This document shows positions 35,058 to 45,835 of a stretch of 64,000 nucleotides of DNA, in pieces. A model generated the notes under the pieces. The model ran no database searches and was not told the origin of the DNA. It worked only from the letters and a program-made list of their open reading frames with translations. The stretch covers positions 14,074,001-14,138,000 of the forward strand of contig CM114275.1 of the NCBI GenBank assembly GCA_050084515.1, given 5' to 3'. This DNA comes from Blasia pusilla (Eukaryota > Marchantiophyta > Marchantiopsida > Blasiales). Positions within the stretch are counted from its first letter, which is position 1; every line of letters begins with the position of its first letter. Made by a program: the position numbers and the translations under genes.

Positions 35058-35636
35058 TGTCACATCTGAGTAGCCGATAGACCGAGATCTATCGTGGATA
35101 GGGCGTAGGAGCCAGCGGACTATCTTGAGTGTAACTTTGTCTCACGGTGTCGGATGAGGTTGAGGATAGGTCCATTGTGTCAAGAACGTCGTTTTTTACA
35201 ACTTTCATGTTGAGGTCTTTTACAGCCGGATGACTTGTTGACCCGGTCACCCGCCCCTGGTAACCTGTGCGCGCAGGTTAGCAAGGGAAGGGCTATTTTT
35301 AGGGGAAGATGGTTTTCCTAAGCCATCTTTCTCATGTTGGGCCGTTGGAGCACCTCCCTTGTATGTGTGTGAGCTAGGACTAGGGTGTTAGCGTCCGGAT
35401 TCCTTGATAGCACAGGGTGGACGAGGCTCGATATGCCGATGTAGATTGAGGAGTGGAGTTTTAGGCCGGGTGTGCCGTTTTTACTACTCTTTATTTTTAT
35501 TGTGTGATCTCCATATATATGTATGAGTTGATTTTTATACATGTGTGGATCGACCCGTATGTGGGGAAGATCGGTGTTGTGTGGTGTAGATGTGACCAGC
35601 GATGTATGTTGTGTAGCGATATGTATGCGCACGACA
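35058..35636 (+). repeat. 3' LTR of gypsy A1 (blocks A and B)
   Basis: 579 bases from TGTCACATCTGAG to GCGCACGACA, ending exactly at the TGGT target duplication. Block A (35,058-35,503) matches 26,126-26,600 but lacks the TATATAAGAG stretch. Block B (35,504-35,636) ends it. Confidence 0.7.
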
Positions 35637-35676
35637 TGGTCTCCTTCTCAAATAAATGGGGTATGTACAAGTAACC

Positions 35677-36163
35677 CTCTCACATTTGAGAAGTCGATAG
35701 GCCGAGATCTATCGTGGATAGGGCGTAGGAGCCAATGAACGATCTTGAGTGTAACTTTGTCCCACGGTGTCGGATAAGGTTGAGGATAAGTCCATTGTGT
35801 CAGGAACGTCGTTTTTGACAACTTTCATATTGAGGTCTTTCACAATTGGATGACTTGCTGCCCAGGTCATCCGCCCCTAGTAACCTGTGCGCGTAGGTTA
35901 TAAAGAAGATGCTATTTTTAGGGAAAGAGCCTTTTGGCTCTTCCTAAACCTATATAAGAGAGGAAGATGGCTTTCCTAAGCCATCTTTCTCATGTTGGGC
36001 CGTTGGAGCACCTCTCTTGTATGGGTGTGAGATAGGACTAGGGTGCTAGCGTCCGGATTCCTTGATAGCACATGGTGGATGAGGCTCGATATGCCGATGT
36101 AGATTAAGGAGTGGAGATTTAGGCCGGGTGTGCCTTTTTTACTACTCTTTATTTTTACATGAG
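35677..36163 (+). repeat. Extra LTR block A of family A, next to copia
   Basis: A further copy of block A (CACATTTGAG...TTTTTACATGAGAAA) lies between the 40-base copia LTR remnant (35,637-35,676) and the copia RNase H gene. It replaces the rest of the copia left LTR. It keeps TATATAAGAG and both inverted pairs (AAGAGCCTTTTGGCTCTT, GGCTTTCCTAAGCC). A truncated solo LTR or a product of LTR recombination would fit. Confidence 0.7.
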
Positions 36164-37744
36164 AAATTTGTTGATCTGTACCTATATACATAATATCAAT
36201 TTCTCTTGCAAGCACTTTCTCTCTGATAAAATGATATTGTACCTCAACATGCTTTATACAAGCATGGAACACAGGGTTATTAGCAAGCTTGATGCTACTC
36301 ATATTGTCTCCATATATTACACTAGGTTTTATCAAGTAACACCAATCTTATCAAGTAATCGATGAAGCCGCACCGCCTCATATGATGCATTGCTTGCTCC
36401 TATGTACTCAGCCTTTGTTGAAGATAAAGCAACTGTAGGTTGCTTCTTTGAAGCCCAACTTAAAGTTGCACTTCCCAAAGTAAAGGAATAACCAAATGTG
36501 GAGTGTCGATCAGACACGCTTCGTGCCTAATCAACATTTGTGAATCCCTATAATTGTAAACTCGGAGAAAGGTTCAAATTGAAGCCCGTATTGAATAAAG
36601 AATTTCACATACCGCATAATCCTCCTCACAGAATCAAGGTGAGGTTTTCAAAGTGCTTGCATAAATAAGCTCACCATGCCAACTGCATAGCTCAAATCTA
36701 GACCTGATTATAGTCAGATAGATCAAACTTCCAACCATGCGTCTGCACATATTAGAATCTGCAAGCAACTCTCCTTCATTCACTCTTAGCTTCACACTCT
36801 GGTCCAACGGTGTAGAGATTGGCTTACAAGTCGTCATACCATATTTTGAAAATATCTGAAGAACAAATTTTCGTTGTAGTAACCACATGCTCTCTCCAAC
36901 CTTAATAAATTCAACACCAAGGAAGGACTTAAGTTCTCCCAAGTCCTTCATATCAAATTATGCTTGTAATTTTAGCTTGACTTATTGTACCACATCCTCA
37001 GTATTCCCAATAATCAAAAGGTTATCAACATACAACACAACAATAATCGTATAATATTGTCCTCTCAAGACATATAACGAGGAGTCAGAATTACATATCC
37101 TAAAACCCAACTCTTGTAGGACGTACGTAATATTGCCATTCCAAACTCTTGGAGCTTGTTTGAGCCCCTATAGAGCTTTCTTCAACTTGCATACGCGAAA
37201 TGGAAACTCGAGATGTTCTTATCTATGTGGTTGAGTCATATATACCTCCTTGTATATACCTCCATTCAAGAAGGTTTTTCTTGATATCCATGTGATGTAT
37301 TCTCAACTTCTTACTTACTACAACTCCAACCACTATTCTTGTAGTCGCCATCTTTGCAACAAGGCCAAATGTTTCCTCATAATCGAAACCTTATTGTTGT
37401 GCATAGCCCTTAGCCATCAATATTATTTTATGTTTGTTAATTGTATCATCTTGATTGCACTTGATTTTGTAAACCCATTTGCAACAAATAGCTTCCTTAT
37501 CGGAAGGTATATCAAACAGCTCCCATATTTGTTGATGTCTTAATACAACAAGCTCTTCCTCCATAGCTTCGATCCATTCAACTCTATTTGTAGCTTCTTC
37601 TAAATAATTCGGCTCGTGTTTTTTAAGGATAGTCATCATATATGCATGATGTGTCGCAAGGAAACCTTCATTCATGAATCTATGAACATGATGTGTGACT
37701 CTACTTGATCTACGAAATTGTTGTTTAGAGGTATTGCTCCACAC
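36164..37744 (-). pseudogene. Copia reverse transcriptase and RNase H
   Basis: Read leftwards from 37,744. RT starts with EPNYLEEATNRVEWIEAMEE and CKWVYKIK (about 37,600-37,460), continues through LKKAL*GLKQAPRVWN with a TAG for a sense codon, and has the catalytic box VLYVDN at about 37,035. That box is YVDD in active enzymes. Then MKDLGELKSFLGVEF (36,951). RNase H follows: [20 protein letters not shown] (about 36,470-36,410) and VIYGDNMSSIKLANNPVFH, ending at MYIGTDQQ where LTR block A joins. The D to N change in the active box and several stops show it is dead. Confidence 0.87.
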
Positions 37745-38330
37745 AATGACCCTTTATCCCGCAGTAATTACAACCTGAGTCGTTGGATCTTGTAATTACT
37801 GTGGAATAAAGGGCCACTATGCAAAGTTTTGCTTCAAGAAAAAGGTAGATATGAGAACATGAGCCTAAAAGCAACAAAACTATGTGGAGCAATAACACCA
37901 AGGGTAGTATCAAGAACAACAACATTCACAAATTGAGCATCTATTGGTCATGACTCATCATATGGGAGCAATGGTCAAGAAAGACTCGACATCAGATTGG
38001 TACATTGACTCTGGTGCATCAAATCACATGACCTCACAAGCTAAATGGTTTAGTAGTTTGGAGCCGGTGAAAGATCTGCAATTGTGCTCACAGGAGATGA
38101 CACTCAACATCATATCACGCATACCGGTAAAGTTCCAATAGCATCAGATGGTCTTTGTGCTCTTGGAAATATTTTCTATGCTCCTACCATTGCAAGAAAC
38201 TTGATCTCTGTAAGATAATAGAACAGGGTTATCAAGTGAAGTTTAACATAGATGGTTGTTTCATTGAAACAATGGATGACCACACTACGATAGCCAAAGG
38301 AACTAGATCTGCAGAATATTCAAATTAGAT
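37745..38330 (+). pseudogene. Inverted copia segment: zinc knuckle and protease
   Basis: On the plus strand, opposite to the rest of this copia, are CNYCGIKGHYAKFC (about 37,787-37,830; C-x2-C-x4-H-x4-C) and the protease WYIDSGASNHMTSQ (about 37,998-38,040). Stops separate them. In a normal copia these domains lie between gag and integrase on the same strand as RT. Here they lie between gag and RT but turned round, and the integrase is missing. Confidence 0.8.
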
Positions 38331-39200
38331 ATTTCTATGCCAGAGATTCAAACAACAATATATGGTCAAATTGACCTGAAACCTGTTGTTGACCTCGACC
38401 TCAAGTGTTTCCACCATCACCACCTTGTGATTGTGTCTGGTACTGATTCGTAGTTGATTGAGTAACGTTATATTGAGTGACTCTTCCTCCATATGCTTGA
38501 TATCCACCACAATCACAAAATCTTCTACCATGACCCCTGCCTCTATTTGATCCATAACCTACAAATAGCACACTCTCTTGCAGACTAGACGACCTACCGT
38601 TGCCAACTAGGCGCCTAGTTGGCAACGGTAGATCATCTAGTCTGCAACTAATTAACAGTGGGACTAACTCTTGAAAGGTTGGATACTTCTCTCTCATAAA
38701 GATAGAGCTCTCAAAGGATTTGTAATCCTTTGGAAGGCCTTGAAGATTGAACAAAATCAGATCATCATCTTCTATTGTCACTCCAATGCTATTCAACTGA
38801 TCAACAATATGTCTGATACTCAAAATATAATCATTAATGCTATGCAATCCTTTCCTTTCTGCTTTCAATTATTGTTTCAATTGAAGCTTTATGGCCTTTG
38901 TAGATTCTGGAATAGTTTTTCCAATGCATCTTAGGCCTCCTTCGGAGTATCAACATCTTGAATGTAACTTATCATTGGCGAACTAATATTTATTGAAATA
39001 TAGTGGATTACTTGTCTTGCGCGTTTGTTCCAAGCGCGAACATTCAAGTCTGTTGAGTCATCTTCTAGCTTGGCTTCATCACATGTGACAAGCTCCTGTA
39101 GTTCTTGACCCATGAAATTTTGTTTCATTCGAAACTTCCATACAATGTAATCTTGTTTATTTAGCTTCTCGCTTGTGATTGTTGTTCATGAATACTCCAT
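38325..39200 (-). pseudogene. Copia gag
   Basis: From about 39,196 leftwards: TSEKLNKQDYIVWKFRMKQN (the typical copia gag start), WNKRARQVIHYISINISSPM, then after stops HSINDYILSIRHIVDQLNSI, IEDDDLILFNLQGLPKDYKS and a Gly/Gln-rich tail ending near 38,401. This is the UBN2-type gag pattern. It includes the 66-bp palindrome at 38,580, which is read through in frame (PLPTRRLVGNG). Confidence 0.82.
38580..38645. repeat. 66-bp palindrome inside copia gag
   Basis: Two 33-base arms (GCAGACTAGACGACCTACCG and on to TTGCCAACTAGGC, then the reverse complement) meet with no spacer. Only two of 33 positions differ, both C in one arm and T in the other. It lies at the zinc-knuckle side of gag, close to the inverted segment. 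Confidence 0.95.
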
Positions 39201-39720
39201 GACAAATGATTTCACTCACAAAAACATAATTTCAAGCACTCCACTGCTCAAATTGATGCATAGACCACCCTTATACAGAAATATACTTGAAATTTGCCAA
39301 AATTGATCAACTATACGGAAGAACTAGTCAAAATTGACCTATAGAAAGCAAATTGCACAACTTTTCTTCACTAATTGCACTCTCCTACATTGAAAATGCT
39401 ATTGCATGAGCTCTGCATGTCAAAATTGAGCGATTTTGGGTGTGTTGGAAAGCTCTCAACAAGCTCTACAAAATCATTTGAATCATCCATCGGCGTCTTT
39501 TTAACCGATGCGGACCCAGATGGCTACATCGACCGGGAAAGCCTTAAAAAATGCCTCCAAAATTTATCATCATCAAAGCTCTTGCTGAAATCTGCACCCA
39601 TTGAGCTCAAAACAAAATTTCTTTCTCCTAAATTGAAACTTTGCCTTCTCTTGCCTCTCTTCTCTCCAAAAACACCAAGAAAATTTCAAGTGACGTTCTC
39701 CTATCACTCTGATACCATAT

Positions 39721-40030
39721 AGAAAATTGCTAAAGAAGCATAACTGGTGGGAAACGACTCTCACACTCACACACCATAATGGAGAACGAAATTTTATAAT
39801 GAGAGAATGAGTGGAGGTTGGTCTCCTTCTCAATTAAATAGGGTATGTACAAGAAACCCTAACCCTAATCTTAACCATAGCCTCGAGTTAGACTAACTGT
39901 GATTAACTAACCCTAGTTAAGATAATCGCGCTTAACTGACTAACCAAGATTAAGCTTCTCTACTTTGTATGAGTACCAAATATAGCACTTTAGGTATCTC
40001 ATGAGCTTGACTGTAACTCAATCTTCAATA
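39721..40030 (-). repeat. Right (5') LTR of the copia element
   Basis: Starts TATAGAAAATTGCTAAAGAA next to the minus-strand primer-binding site TGGTATCAGA (39,710-39,719). Its first 105 bases match 26,021-26,125 and the next 40 match 35,637-35,676. It contains AACCCTAACCCTAATC, a chance telomere-like stretch. Confidence 0.8.
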
Positions 40031-40035
40031 AATTT

Positions 40036-40503
40036 GAGCACCAAACGGCGTCTTAAGGGCACGGGATGGTACGGGAGTTTGGCGTTGGAACTTAAAACCC
40101 AAACGTGATCCAAGGGAGTGGATTTCCTAAACCATACTTGGATTCCAACCCGTGATTCATTTTGTGTGAGTATGGGTTAGGGAATCATTGGATGTCCATC
40201 GGACAGTTGGAACCGCCAGACACGCAACGCCGTTTGAGGTTACTGAACAGACCAGAAAGTCTGTCCCAAGTCTTTCGAGACTTTCCTATGTTGCAAACCA
40301 TGAAACTAGAAAGGTTAAGCTTGATGAGAGGATGAGTCAAGGACTCGGCAAGTAAGAACCAGTGATTGATCTAGACCTGATTAACATGAGTGTGTGTTTG
40401 GATGCAGATCAATGTTAAGAGCAAAACCTACTGAATGCACGCTTCTTCAACAACAAAGATTAACATTATGGGAGAGTAGGCGCACGACACGTGGTATTAG
40501 AGC
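40036..40503 (+). repeat. 5' LTR of chromovirus C, right piece, and primer-binding site
   Basis: GAGCACCAAACGGCGTC to CGCACGACA (40,489) matches the second half of the 3' LTR (46,389-46,839). TGGTATTAGAGC (40,492-40,503) is a methionine-tRNA-type primer-binding site with one change from TGGTATCAGAGC. Confidence 0.85.
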
Positions 40504-40759
40504 AATTCCTTGGTAAGCGTGAACTTGGGATCGTGTAAGATCAGGACGTTTGAGAAGAACTCAAGCAAGGAGACCTCGACGATTGAGGAGGAACGCAAGA
40601 GACAAGGAGGAGATATGAGAAAGCGAGAACTCGCAAATGGAGACCAAGGGCAAAGAACCAAGGAAGCCGCGAGTCAAAAAAAAGAAGCCGAGAGACAAAT
40701 CCATGATTGACCGTGAGTCATAGGAGGAGATAGCGACTTACAAAGTGCCGAGTCCCAGA

Positions 40760-41700
40760 GATGGGGATGTCCCAAACGCAAATCTTTCCGCGGGGCCTTC
40801 GGCCCAAACTCATACGACCCGACCTTTTATATCCAAATGATGGATTTGATGAAGGTGATGGCGGACCAGATGGCCCAATAGAGCAAGGTGATCGTAGAAC
40901 TCAAGTCCAATGGAGCCTCTAGTTCCAACAAGAATCTTTGTAAGACAAATTTTCTAACGCCATTCACAGGAATGGGACGTTCTCCGAAAGTGAGCGAGTT
41001 TCTAACGGAGCTCTAACTTTACTTCGAAGCGCAAAGGGCAGAAGAGCAATACAAGATGACTATAGCGGTCACGTGCCTAAAGTATCACTCTCTCCACTGG
41101 TGGATGGCTCACCGCAAATAATATTTGGGCCGGGGAATAACTTTGAGTTGGGAAGAGTTCAAGGGGTTGATTGGTAACCCATTCACTCACGAATATCAGG
41201 AGTATCGCGATGGCATGGAGTTTGTGAGGTTGCGGAAAAGCGGATCCCTAAGGGCCTATGTGCAAAAGTTCACTGCACAAATGAGCTCACTTTCCACGGA
41301 TGAGTTTACAAAGAAGGTGATCTTCTTAAGTGGACTCAAACCGAGCGCCGAAAAGGCCCTCTTTCGTATGCCTCACATTCCAAAGACGCGTACGGAGCTT
41401 TTGAGGCTAGCAGAGCGGATATGGGACAATGAGGTCCAAATCCAGGAATCCTTTGAGCCAAAAAGTTTTTCTAAGTTATTGAAAAAAAAGAGGGCATCCA
41501 AGAGGGTTTGGAATGGGGGTGAGCATGACCACGGGGGTCTCTTGCCCCAGCAGCGAAACGAGTGGAACTCAACGTGAAGCCAAGAGGGCCGCCGTTCCCA
41601 AAGTCAACAAATGCCAAAGTGATTTGCTACAATTGTGGTTAACTTGGGCATATAGCTAGGAACGTGTGAGGCCCAAGGTTAGTAAATTGAGTATAATTGC
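40760..41700 (+). pseudogene. Gag of chromovirus C
   Basis: The 41,125-41,577 frame contains the retrotransposon gag core TLSWEEFKGLIGNPFTHEYQ, LRAYVQKFTAQMSSLSTDEF and KVIFLSGLKPSAEKALF. Upstream to about 40,760 the capsid N-terminal part is read in pieces (PFTGMGRSPKVSEFL near 40,960). A degenerate zinc knuckle CYNCG*LGHIARN follows at about 41,628, with TAA for CAA and the last Cys lost. Gag and pol are in different frames here. Confidence 0.8.
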
Positions 41701-42300
41701 GTTTATTCTAGATACATCCCTCCAAGTCACCAAGAGAACGCCTAATTTGGTTTACCTAGGATCCAAGATCGCTGATCGCCATGTGATGTTGCTCGTTGAT
41801 ACGAGTGCTTTGCACTCATTCTTGAGCCCAAGAATTGTGAAGGCATTGGTATTGCCAACCACTAAGGTGGATGAACCCATTCGGGTAGGATTCATGGGAG
41901 GCAAGTTCCACTAGACCTCAGAGTTGGTTTTAGGACAAGTTGTGGGATGCGGAGTATTCGAGTTGAAGGAGAATTTCACAGTTTGCGACATGGAAAAAAT
42001 CGATGGAGTCTTGGGGAACACCTTCTTGGATGCGTATGAGATGGAATTGAGGTGAAGACCTTTGAGGTTCAACGTCTTGGTTAACGGCAAACGGATGGAC
42101 GACATATTGATTTGTGAGGTTCCTAGAAAGACGGAGTTGGTGAACGCCATCACGAGGATGAGTTTGACCGAGTTAGAGGAAGGATTCCTTTGCTTGATGA
42201 GACAAGGAGAGGATGATGCAACGCGAGATGCAACGATTAGAACTCAGCTTCAAGGGGAATCCTTGAAACACTCAAGAGAGTTGTGAAAGAATTTGGAGAT
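41666..42300 (+). pseudogene. Protease of chromovirus C
   Basis: VMLLVDTSALHSFLSPRI (about 41,786-41,840) is the aspartic-protease site of chromoviruses, with Gly of Asp-Thr-Gly changed to Ser. FTVCDMEKIDGVLGNTFLDA, a usual second protease segment, lies at about 41,976-42,040. In-frame stops sit at about 41,912 (TAG) and 42,053 (TGA). Confidence 0.75.
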
Positions 42301-45139
42301 GTGTTGACTAAGGAGCTTCTGACTGAGTTGCCACCACATAGGGCAGTTGATCATAAGATAGAGGTGATACCCGGATCTCTACCACCTTCAAAGGTGCCAT
42401 ATAGGTTGAATCAAGAAGAACTTAATAAGTTGAAGAAATAGTTGGGTGAACTCCTAGAGAGAGGCTACATCTGAACTAGCAAGTCACCTTATGGAGTGCC
42501 CCGTTCTCTTTGTGAAGAAGAAGGATGGGAAGTTGAGACTCTGTGTTGATTACCGGGCAATGAATAAAGTGACAATAAGAAACAACTATCCTCTTCCAAG
42601 GATGGATGACCTCTTTGATCGATTGTCAGGTGCCAAGTATTTCAGTCAGATTGACCTGAAATCAGGATATTATCAGATTTGGATTGCGGAAGCGGATGTA
42701 GAGAAGACTATGTGTAGGACAAGATATGGTTCATTCGAGTTTGTGGTGATGCCTTTCGGTCTTTGTAATGCGCCTCCGACGTTCACCACTTTGATGAACT
42801 CCATCTTTCATAAGGAGACGGATAAGTTTGTGATCATCTACATAGATGACATACTCATATATTCGAAAATACTAGAGGAGCATGCTCGACATTTGAAGAT
42901 GGTGTTTGAGAAACTTATGGAGAACAAGCTGTATGCAAATGCGGACAAGATTGAGTTCGGTTTGACAAAGATCAAGTTCTTGGGGCATGTGGTTAGTTCA
43001 TATGGAGTGAGTCCAAACATGGAGAAGGTAAGCGCGGTTGCCGAATGGAAACCGCCTTCCACCGTGAAGGGGATGAGGAGGTTCATAGGAGCGGTCTAGT
43101 TCTACCGGATATACGTGAAGAACTTTTTGAGAATAGTGAAATCTCTCATAGATTGGACCGCCAAGTTTTCCAACACAACATGGACCAAGGAAGTGGATAA
43201 GACGTTCAACCGAGTCAAGGAGATCCTCTCGTGGAAACCAATTCTGAAGCTTCCGGAGTTCGACCAACCGTTCGAGGTGCACACTGATACTAGTGATTTC
43301 TCGATTACAAGAATGATGGTGCAAAAAGGGAGACCTATAGCATAAAAGACGAAGAGGCTTAGCGACATCGAAAGGAGATGGTCCACTCATGAGAAAGAGT
43401 TGTTTGCGGTGGTTCATTGTTTGAGGAAGTGGCGTCACTATTTGGGACTTCAAAAGACTCCAGTATTCACCGATAACATATTACTCAAGTATTTTGAAAC
43501 CCATGATCACATAACACCGAAGCAACTTTGATGGCATGATACCTTGGCATTGACGAATGTGGAGCTAATCCACAAGCCGGGGAAAGACAATGTCATTCCA
43601 GATGCGTTAAGTCGTAGGAATGAGCATATGCCATCGACGACACAAGTCTTTAGAGCAATCTTCCCTAATGAAACAGATTTGGAAAGAAGGATTCGAGAAG
43701 GATAAATGAAGGATGCGTAAGCGAGTGAGTACCTAGGAAAGTTGAAGCGAGGCAAGAAGGTGGCCAATCTAAGTTTGAGGCATGGCTTGCTAAGGTTTAA
43801 GCATAGTAGAATCTATGTGGGCCAAGGCAAGCTATAGATCAAAGTGTTTGTGGAATATCATGATGGACCTTTGGTAGGACACAAAGGGGAGAAATCCACT
43901 CTTGCTGTTTTGGCCAAGAGGTTCTTCTGGCCCAACATGAAGGAAGATTTTGCTCAATATGTGAAGATCCCCGTGACCTGTTAGGCGAAGAGAGTTTCTT
44001 ATGCGAAGAAGCAAGGCTTACTTCATCCTTTTCCGATCTCGAAGGAACCCTTGCAAAGCATAAGCATGGATTTCATTACGAGTCTTCCGGGATGTGAGGG
44101 ATACAACGATATACTTGTGATAATTGATTGGTTTAGCAAGTTGGGGAGGTTTGTGATGACGAGAGATTGTGCGACGGACTACACGACTTCTCGACTGTTC
44201 CTGGATGGTTGGTGGCGAGCTCACGGATTGCCTAGGAGCATTGTGTCTGATCGAGATCTAAAGTTTACCACTGCCTTTTGGAAAGATCTATTCAGGACGT
44301 TCAGGACCAAACTCAACTTTAGTACGGCCTTCCATCCTCAAACGGATGGGCAAACGGAAAAAGTAAACTCGGTCGTGAACTAGTATTTAAAGAATTATGT
44401 GAGTGCGGACCAAAGAGATTGGGCAAAGTGGCTAAGTATGGCTGAGTATTGTTACAACTCCACCAAACATTCTGCAGCTGAAGAATCTCCGTTTCTTCTC
44501 ACGTATCAAAGAGAACCAGAAGGGCCTCTTGACTCGGCCCTTTCAAGGGGCGCCACATTGGCACGCACTCGTCAAGCAACGGCGGAATGCTTGTTAGTGA
44601 AAATGTAGGAACGACAAGAGCAAGCAAGAAGAAGTCTTGCGAAGGCTCAACTAAGGTACGTGAATCATGCTAACAAAAGTCGGTGCCAAGTGAGTTTCCA
44701 AGTTGGTGAAAAAGTGTGGTTGAGTGTAATGAATCTCACTCTTCCGAAGGAATTTTCCGCAAAATTGTTAGCCAAGTATGTTGGACCATATGTGATCAAG
44801 GCAACGCCATTTCAGGATGTGTACACATTGGAGTTGCCAAGCGAGTTCAAGATTCACCCGACTTTCCATGTGTTATTATTGAAGAAGTGTCTTCAAGACA
44901 ATATGCGTCTGGAACAAAGGACTGTGTTGAGACCACAACCGGTCATCAGAAATGAGGAACCAGAGTTTGAGGTGGAGACCATTGTGCGTGCCAGACATAG
45001 AGCCACCAAGTACGAGTACTTGGTCAAGTGGAAAGGCTACCATGTGAAAGAGGCGACTTGGATTGCGAAAGTAGATCTTGAACACATGCAAGAGGCATTG
45101 CGAGACTTCAAATGGATGCAAGATAGGCACATACGTTAG
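42260..45139 (+). pseudogene. RT, RNase H, integrase and chromodomain of chromovirus C
   Basis: RT: LRLCVDYRAMNKVTIRNNYP, FVVMPFGLCNAPPTFTTLMN and the YIDDILIYS box (about 42,837). RNase H: PFEVHTDTSDFSITRMMVQK, RRWSTHEKELFAVVHCLRKW and HKPGKDNVIPDALSRR (about 43,570-43,617). Integrase: HDGPLVGHKGEKSTLAVLAK, SISMDFITSLPG (first Asp), IVSDRDLKFTTAFW (second Asp) and FHPQTDGQTEKVN (Glu). Chromodomain: ETIVRARHRATKYEYLVKWK then GYHVKEATW (about 44,980-45,062). From 42,491 to 45,139 one frame runs throughout, interrupted by nine stops, for example at 43,097 (TAG), VTC*AKR and VVN*YLK, where Gln is expected. A frameshift in a C-run lies at 42,492. Confidence 0.92.
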
Positions 45140-45835
45140 TACATTATGAAGCAAAGGACAGAACTGGTGACTAGGAAGCTTGGGCCGATAACCCGTTGAA
45201 ACTAGAAAAGTTTAGTTGTTGCAATAAAGAATGCATGGATTTGGAGATTCAATGCTAGTGATTGTGATTTTGAGTATGGTAGTGCATGGCAATGAGTAGT
45301 TCTTCATATGCTTAATATGTAAGTCAAGGAAGCCAAACAATGAGTATTTGAGGTGAGATCTTGTATTCGGATAAGGCATCTAGATCATGACCAAATATTA
45401 AATTACTAATATTTGGACCCGCCTTAACGTTGACGAGGCGGATTAGTCTGTCTTGGGGTTTGTGGTGATCCCATTTATGTTGCATGAGTGAACTTAGTGA
45501 TGCGCCTAAGTAGAATACGAGTGACCCAAAAGTAGTATGAGTTGGCTAGGTAAACAGACGATCGTTTACAAATGGTGAGTGAAGTGTTAGGTTTCAGACT
45601 TAGTTAGCTTATTTTGATAGTTTAGATTAGTTATGCAAAATTGGTATAGGCTAATTGAAGTGGAGAAGCTAATAAATCTAAGTGTTGCAAGCAACAACCT
45701 AAGACTTAAGCCAAAAAGTGGAATTGCGGGTTAGTTACCACAACGCGATTCAGTGTTAAGGGGTCGGCTTCCCAAAACTTAACATTAAAAAATGTTTACG
45801 TTAATTAGGACATCAACCTTCTAAGGAGGAGTGAG

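Larger units (their letters stand above)
26126..35636 (+). mobile_element. Innermost gypsy element A1 (family A) with methyltransferase and PHD finger
   Basis: The copia LTR stops at GGCTGGT (26,125) and resumes with TGGTCTCCTTCTC (35,637), as in the intact copy GGTTGGTCTCC at about 39,820. TGGT is the target duplication. The element begins TGTCACATCTGAG and ends GCGCACGACA. Between them lie a leader with a 45-bp repeat, gag, protease, linker, C5 methyltransferase, RT, RNase H, integrase and PHD finger, all on the plus strand and in that order. At 9.5 kb it is the most complete copy of the family here, but many stops and frameshifts break it. Confidence 0.87.
26021..40030 (-). mobile_element. 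Ty1-copia element, minus strand, inserted in the LTR of chromovirus C
   Basis: Flanked by ACTTT (26,016-26,020) and AATTT (40,031-40,035), a near-perfect 5-bp target duplication. The right LTR (about 39,721-40,030) is intact. The left LTR survives as 26,021-26,125 plus 35,637-35,676, split by gypsy A1. A minus-strand PBS (TGGTATCAGA, 39,710-39,719) adjoins the right LTR. Gag, RT and RNase H are on the minus strand. Knuckle and protease lie inverted, and the integrase is missing. Confidence 0.82.

Noticed and set aside
39848-39868. Telomere-like CCCTAACCCTAA in the copia LTR
   Set aside because: Only two consecutive units, inside an LTR whose other copy is cut at this very place. Chance sequence, not an interstitial telomere.
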